8,451 nt of DNA from contig JASHSZ010000204.1 in the NCBI GenBank assembly GCA_030040815.1, positions 1 to 8,451 on the forward strand, in the 5' to 3' direction. This DNA comes from Streptosporangiaceae bacterium (lineage in GTDB: Bacteria; Actinomycetota; Actinomycetes; Streptosporangiales; Streptosporangiaceae). Positions 5,210 to 8,451 of this stretch are shown here, piece after piece; the first letter of the stretch is position 1; each line of letters begins with the position of its first letter. The notes under the pieces are model-generated. The model saw nothing but the letters and a program-made list of their open reading frames with translations. It had not been told where the DNA came from and searched no databases. The translations under genes were made by a program, and so were the position numbers.

Positions 5210-8200
5210 ATGACCTCCGACATCTATCTGCGCTTTCCGCACGTTCACGATGACCTGCTGACATTCGTTGCCGAGGATGACGTCTGGCTCGCGCCAGCCG
5301 GCGGCGGCCGCGCCTGGCGGCTGTCGGCCGACGACGCCGTGGCGTCCTGGCCGCGGCTGTCCCGTGATGGCAGCCGGGTCGCCTGGACCGGTGCACGCGA
5401 CGGAGCCCCGGAGGTCTACCTGGCCGACGTGGCGGGTGGTCCAGGCAGGCGGCTGACGTACTGGGGAGATCCGCGGACCAGGGTGGCAGGCTGGACGCCG
5501 GATGACGAGATTCTGGCGGTGACGGCTGGCGGCGAGCCGTTCGGCTTCCGGACCTCCGCCCATGTCATCAGCGCCGACCCTGATGCCGCGGGTTCCCGGC
5601 AGCTGGCATTCGGCCAGGTTTCTGACGTGTCCGTCGAGCGGGCAGCCGTGGCGGTGCTGACCGGCGGTTACCAGGAACCCGCCTGGCGCAAGCGCTACCG
5701 CGGCGGCACGGCCGGCCGGATCTGGCTGCGAACGCCGCGGGCGGACGGCGACGGGGAGGGCGAGTTCCGCCGGATGCTCGCCGGGGTCGCTGGCCATTTC
5801 GCCAGCCCCATGCTTGTCGGCGACCGGCTCGCGTTCCTGTCCGACCACGAGGGCACCGGCAATGTCTATTCTGTTGATTTCGACGGGTCAGACCTGCGGC
5901 GGCACACCGACCATGACGGCCCGTACGCGCGCCAGGCCAGCACCGACGGTGCGCGGATTGTCTACATGTGCCGGGGCGTGCTGTGGGTGCTGGACAGCCT
6001 GGACGAGGCCCAGCCACGGCGGCTTGAGGTCAGCCTCGCGTCGGCGACCGCGGGCCGGGCGCCGCGGCTGGTTTCCGCCGACGACCACATTGGCGGCCTG
6101 AGCTGTGACGAAACCGGTCAGGCCAGCGTCGTCGAGGTCCGCGGCACGATTCACTGGCTGACCCACAGAGACGGGCCGGCCCGCGCGCTCGCCGTGACGC
6201 CCGGCGTTCGGGCGCAGCGGCCGCGGGTGCTGGGCAAGGACGGCCTGGCGGTCTGGGTCACCGACGCCGGGGGCGTGCACGCGCTGGAGATCGGCGGCGA
6301 CGCTGACGGTCAGCCGGTGCCGCCGCGACGGATCGCAGCCGGCGCGATCGGCATGGTGTCCGGGATCGCCGCAGCTCCCGATGGGAGCGCGGTGGCGGTC
6401 GCAGCCAGGGACGGCAAGCTGCGCGTCGTCGACGTGGCGTCGGGCGCGGTAACGGAGCTGGCCAGCTCCGAGGATGGCGAGATCACGGGCCTCGCGTGGT
6501 CGCCGGACTCGGCCTGGCTGGCCTGGTCGGAGCCCAGGCTGGAGCCGCTGCGCCTGATCCGCATCGCGCGAGTCGCCGACGGCGAGGCACACGACGTCAC
6601 CGACGGCCGGTTCATCGACACCGACCCGGCGTTCACGGCTGACGGGAAGTACCTGGCGTTTCTGTCCAGGCGCAGCTTCGATCCCGTCTACGACGCGCAC
6701 TTCTTCGACTTGTCGTTCCCGCTCGGGTCGCGGCCGTACCTGCTGCCGCTGGCGGCGCAGACGCCGTCGCCGTTCGCGCCGCAGTCCGGCGGGCGCCGCA
6801 TCGGGGACGAGCCGGCCGCCGGCAAGGAAGGCGACAGCGGCAAGAACGGCGACGGTGCCTCCGGCGCGAACGGCAGCGAGGACGGCGCTTCGGCCGCGTC
6901 AGGAAAGCCGAAGACGCCGCCGGTCGCAATCGACCTCGACGGCATCGCCGCACGGGTTGTCGCGGTGCCCGTGCCGGAGTCGCGCTACGAGTCGCTGCAG
7001 GCGGTCAAGGGCGGCCTGGCGTGGCTGCGCGAGCCGCTGTTCGGCACTCTGGGCCAGGGCGGGGCACGGCTCACCGATGACGCGCCGCGACCGGTGCTCG
7101 AGCGGTTCGACCTCCGGCGGCAGCACGCCACGGTGCTGCGCGACAGCGTCGACTGGTTCGTCACCAGCGGCGACGGCACCAGGCTCGTGGTCAGCGACCA
7201 CAAGCGGCTCACCGTGCTGCCCGCGGACCGCAGGTCCGACCCGGACAACCCCGATGACCAGGTCGTCGTGGACGCCAGCAGGGCCAGGTTCGTTGCCAAC
7301 CCGGTCGAGCTGTGGCGGCATGCCTTCGACGAGGCAGGCCGGATCATGGCGGAGGGTTTCTGGGTCGCGGACATGTCGGAGGTCGACTGGCCGGCCGTGC
7401 TCGCCGAGTACCGCCCGCTGGTGGACCTGATGACCACCGCGACAGACTTCGCCGACCTGCTCTGGGAGGTATTCGGCGAGCTCGGTACGTCACACGCGTA
7501 CGTGACAGCCGCGTCCAACGGCAACGGCTCGGCCGACGGCGCCGTCGGACTGCTCGGCGCCGACTTCGAGCGCGGCGCTGACGGCGGCTGGCGGATCAGC
7601 CGGGTGATCCCTGGCGAGTCATCAGATCCGCAGGCCCGCTCGCCGCTGGCCGGGCCGGGTGCGCATGTGCGTGCGGGCGACAGCATCGTTGCCGTCGATG
7701 GCCAGCCGGTGGGCCCGGCGGGCCCATGGCCGCTGCTGACGGGCACCGCCGGAAAGCCGGTTGAGCTGACGGTCGCCGACGGCGGCAACGGCGAGCGGCG
7801 CCGGGTCGTCGTCATGCCGCTGCGCGCCGAGTACCGGCTCCGGTACCAGGACTGGGTGGCGCAGCGCAGGGCCGAGGTCAGGGAGCGAAGCGACGGTCGC
7901 CTCGGGTATCTGCACGTTCCCGACATGGTGAGCGGCGGCTGGGCCGACTTCCACCGCGACCTGCGCAGCGAGATGCGGCGCGATGGCCTGATCCTCGATG
8001 TGCGCGGCAACCGCGGCGGGCACACCTCGCAGCTGGTCATCGAGAAGCTGGCCAGGCAGATCATCGCCTGGGACGTCCCGAGGGGGCAGCGGGCGGAGAG
8101 CTACCCGATGGATTCACCACGCGGTCCCATGGTCACGCTCACCGACGAGTTTGCCGGCTCGGACGGCGACATCGTCACCGCGGCCATCAAGATCAGACAC

Positions 8201-8451
8201 CTCGGCCCGGTGGTGGGGGCGCGCACCTGGGGCGGCGTCATCGGCATCAACGCGCCTGACCAGCTGGTCGAGGGCACCCAGATGACGATCCCGAAGTACT
8301 CGTTCTGGTTCGACGAGCTCGGCTGGGGCGTGGAGAACTACGGCGTTGACCCTGATGTCGAGGTTCTTGTCTCGCCAGACGACTGGGCAGCTGGCCGTGA
8401 CACTCAGCTGGAGACCGCGGTCTCGATGGCGCTGAGCGCGCTCGCGGAGCG
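5210..8451 (+). CDS. tricorn protease (peptidase family S41B), 3' end beyond the window
   Basis: ATG at 5210 opens a frame with no stop to the window edge: 1080 complete codons. Thermoplasma tricorn has 1071 residues, so only a short C-terminus is missing. Tricorn is a large cytosolic protease that cuts peptides released by proteasome-like machines. Domains by homology: six-bladed propeller (about 35-315, with KRYRGGTAG from 161), seven-bladed propeller (about 325-690, interrupted by a low-complexity linker), C1 (about 695-775), PDZ (about 775-870) and C2 (about 873 onward). The catalytic tetrad is complete: Ser761-His762 in GTSHAY, nucleophile Ser984 in GSDGD, and Glu1042 in GVENYGVDPD, matching Thermoplasma Ser745, His746, Ser965 and Glu1023. 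DVRGNRGG (930-937) supplies the oxyanion loop and RTWGGV is intact. There is no signal peptide. No tricorn-interacting aminopeptidase gene is in the window. It lies 37 bp after the methyltransferase but probably has its own promoter. Confidence 0.96.
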   Translation, partial: MTSDIYLRFPHVHDDLLTFVAEDDVWLAPAGGGRAWRLSADDAVASWPRLSRDGSRVAWTGARDGAPEVYLADVAGGPGRRLTYWGDPRTRVAGWTPDDEILAVTAGGEPFGFRTSAHVISADPDAAGSRQLAFGQVSDVSVERAAVAVLTGGYQEPAWRKRYRGGTAGRIWLRTPRADGDGEGEFRRMLAGVAGHFASPMLVGDRLAFLSDHEGTGNVYSVDFDGSDLRRHTDHDGPYARQASTDGARIVYMCRGVLWVLDSLDEAQPRRLEVSLASATAGRAPRLVSADDHIGGLSCDETGQASVVEVRGTIHWLTHRDGPARALAVTPGVRAQRPRVLGKDGLAVWVTDAGGVHALEIGGDADGQPVPPRRIAAGAIGMVSGIAAAPDGSAVAVAARDGKLRVVDVASGAVTELASSEDGEITGLAWSPDSAWLAWSEPRLEPLRLIRIARVADGEAHDVTDGRFIDTDPAFTADGKYLAFLSRRSFDPVYDAHFFDLSFPLGSRPYLLPLAAQTPSPFAPQSGGRRIGDEPAAGKEGDSGKNGDGASGANGSEDGASAASGKPKTPPVAIDLDGIAARVVAVPVPESRYESLQAVKGGLAWLREPLFGTLGQGGARLTDDAPRPVLERFDLRRQHATVLRDSVDWFVTSGDGTRLVVSDHKRLTVLPADRRSDPDNPDDQVVVDASRARFVANPVELWRHAFDEAGRIMAEGFWVADMSEVDWPAVLAEYRPLVDLMTTATDFADLLWEVFGELGTSHAYVTAASNGNGSADGAVGLLGADFERGADGGWRISRVIPGESSDPQARSPLAGPGAHVRAGDSIVAVDGQPVGPAGPWPLLTGTAGKPVELTVADGGNGERRRVVVMPLRAEYRLRYQDWVAQRRAEVRERSDGRLGYLHVPDMVSGGWADFHRDLRSEMRRDGLILDVRGNRGGHTSQLVIEKLARQIIAWDVPRGQRAESYPMDSPRGPMVTLTDEFAGSDGDIVTAAIKIRHLGPVVGARTWGGVIGINAPDQLVEGTQMTIPKYSFWFDELGWGVENYGVDPDVEVLVSPDDWAAGRDTQLETAVSMALSALAE
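6809..6919 (+). other. low-complexity Gly/Ser/Asp/Asn linker inside tricorn
   Basis: Codons for residues about 534-570 of the tricorn protein encode an almost hydrophobic-free run rich in Gly, Ala, Ser, Asp, Asn and Lys. Short imprecise units such as KNGDGAS, ANGSEDGAS and a closing KPKTPP are visible. It interrupts the second beta-propeller between blade sequences that resume at VAIDLDGIAARV. It keeps the reading frame and partly accounts for the offset of 16 residues in catalytic numbering relative to Thermoplasma tricorn. It is probably a disordered surface loop. Confidence 0.7.

Noticed and set aside
7513..7545. Short Asn-Gly/Ala-Asp-Gly run at the C1/PDZ boundary of tricorn
   Set aside because: It is a brief flexible loop at a domain boundary, ordinary for this family and too short to treat as a repeat.
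6985..8064. 359-codon minus-strand frame opposite tricorn
   Set aside because: It is a Ser/Thr/Arg-rich shadow with no recognisable domain, opposite an intact tricorn protease sequence.
1..8451. Search for an undescribed system, mobile element, CRISPR array or RNA gene
   Set aside because: All long frames that look real belong to known families. There are no transposase signatures, terminal repeats, regularly spaced repeats, tRNA-like cloverleafs or sharp base-composition changes that I can see.

Overview
The window is high-GC DNA (roughly 70% by eye) that is almost entirely coding. There are seven protein genes, short intergenic gaps and frequent G/C third positions. DUF3710 beside dut, a pair of single-domain TrkA (CeoB/CeoC) proteins, a TRAM-type RNA methyltransferase and a bacterial tricorn protease together point to an actinomycete (Actinomycetota). 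I cannot resolve the order or genus from sequence alone.

Layout. (1) 1-885, +: 3' part of an AI-2E/PerM-family membrane protein, open at the left edge. (2) 895-1410, +: dut, trimeric dUTPase. (3) 1435-2388, +: DUF3710 protein of unknown function. These three form a tight rightward run with gaps of 9 and 24 bp. (4) 2426-3088 and (5) 3088-3759, both -: two TrkA-N/TrkA-C (RCK) potassium-uptake regulators. ceoB is transcribed first and shares one base with ceoC. They run towards DUF3710, with a GC-rich hairpin at the junction. (6) 3877-5172, +: TRAM-domain class I SAM methyltransferase of the TrmA/RlmD type (m5U in RNA), divergent from ceoB across 117 bp. (7) 5210 to the window end, +: tricorn protease, open at the right edge and lacking only its last few residues. 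It is the largest gene here, with all four catalytic residues recognisable.

From what I recall of the Mycobacterium tuberculosis map (Rv2697c dut to Rv2689c), genes 2-6 keep the conserved order and orientation of that locus. The genes usually found between them are absent: the OB-fold protein, the DUF3159 membrane protein and the APC-type permease. The genes do not form one pathway. They cover nucleotide-pool hygiene (dut), cation-transport regulation (ceoBC), RNA modification (TRAM methyltransferase) and peptide turnover (tricorn).

I see no mobile element, CRISPR array, tRNA/rRNA or defence system, and no convincing undescribed system. The most useful non-obvious signals are regulatory. A TATGAT box sits six bases before the tricorn ATG, which suggests a leaderless transcript. 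A weaker TAnnnT box stands at the same spacing before dut, inside the previous gene's stop codon. There is a hairpin at the convergent junction and an inverted repeat ending at the methyltransferase start codon. No gene-free stretch exceeds 300 bases; the longest is 3760-3876.
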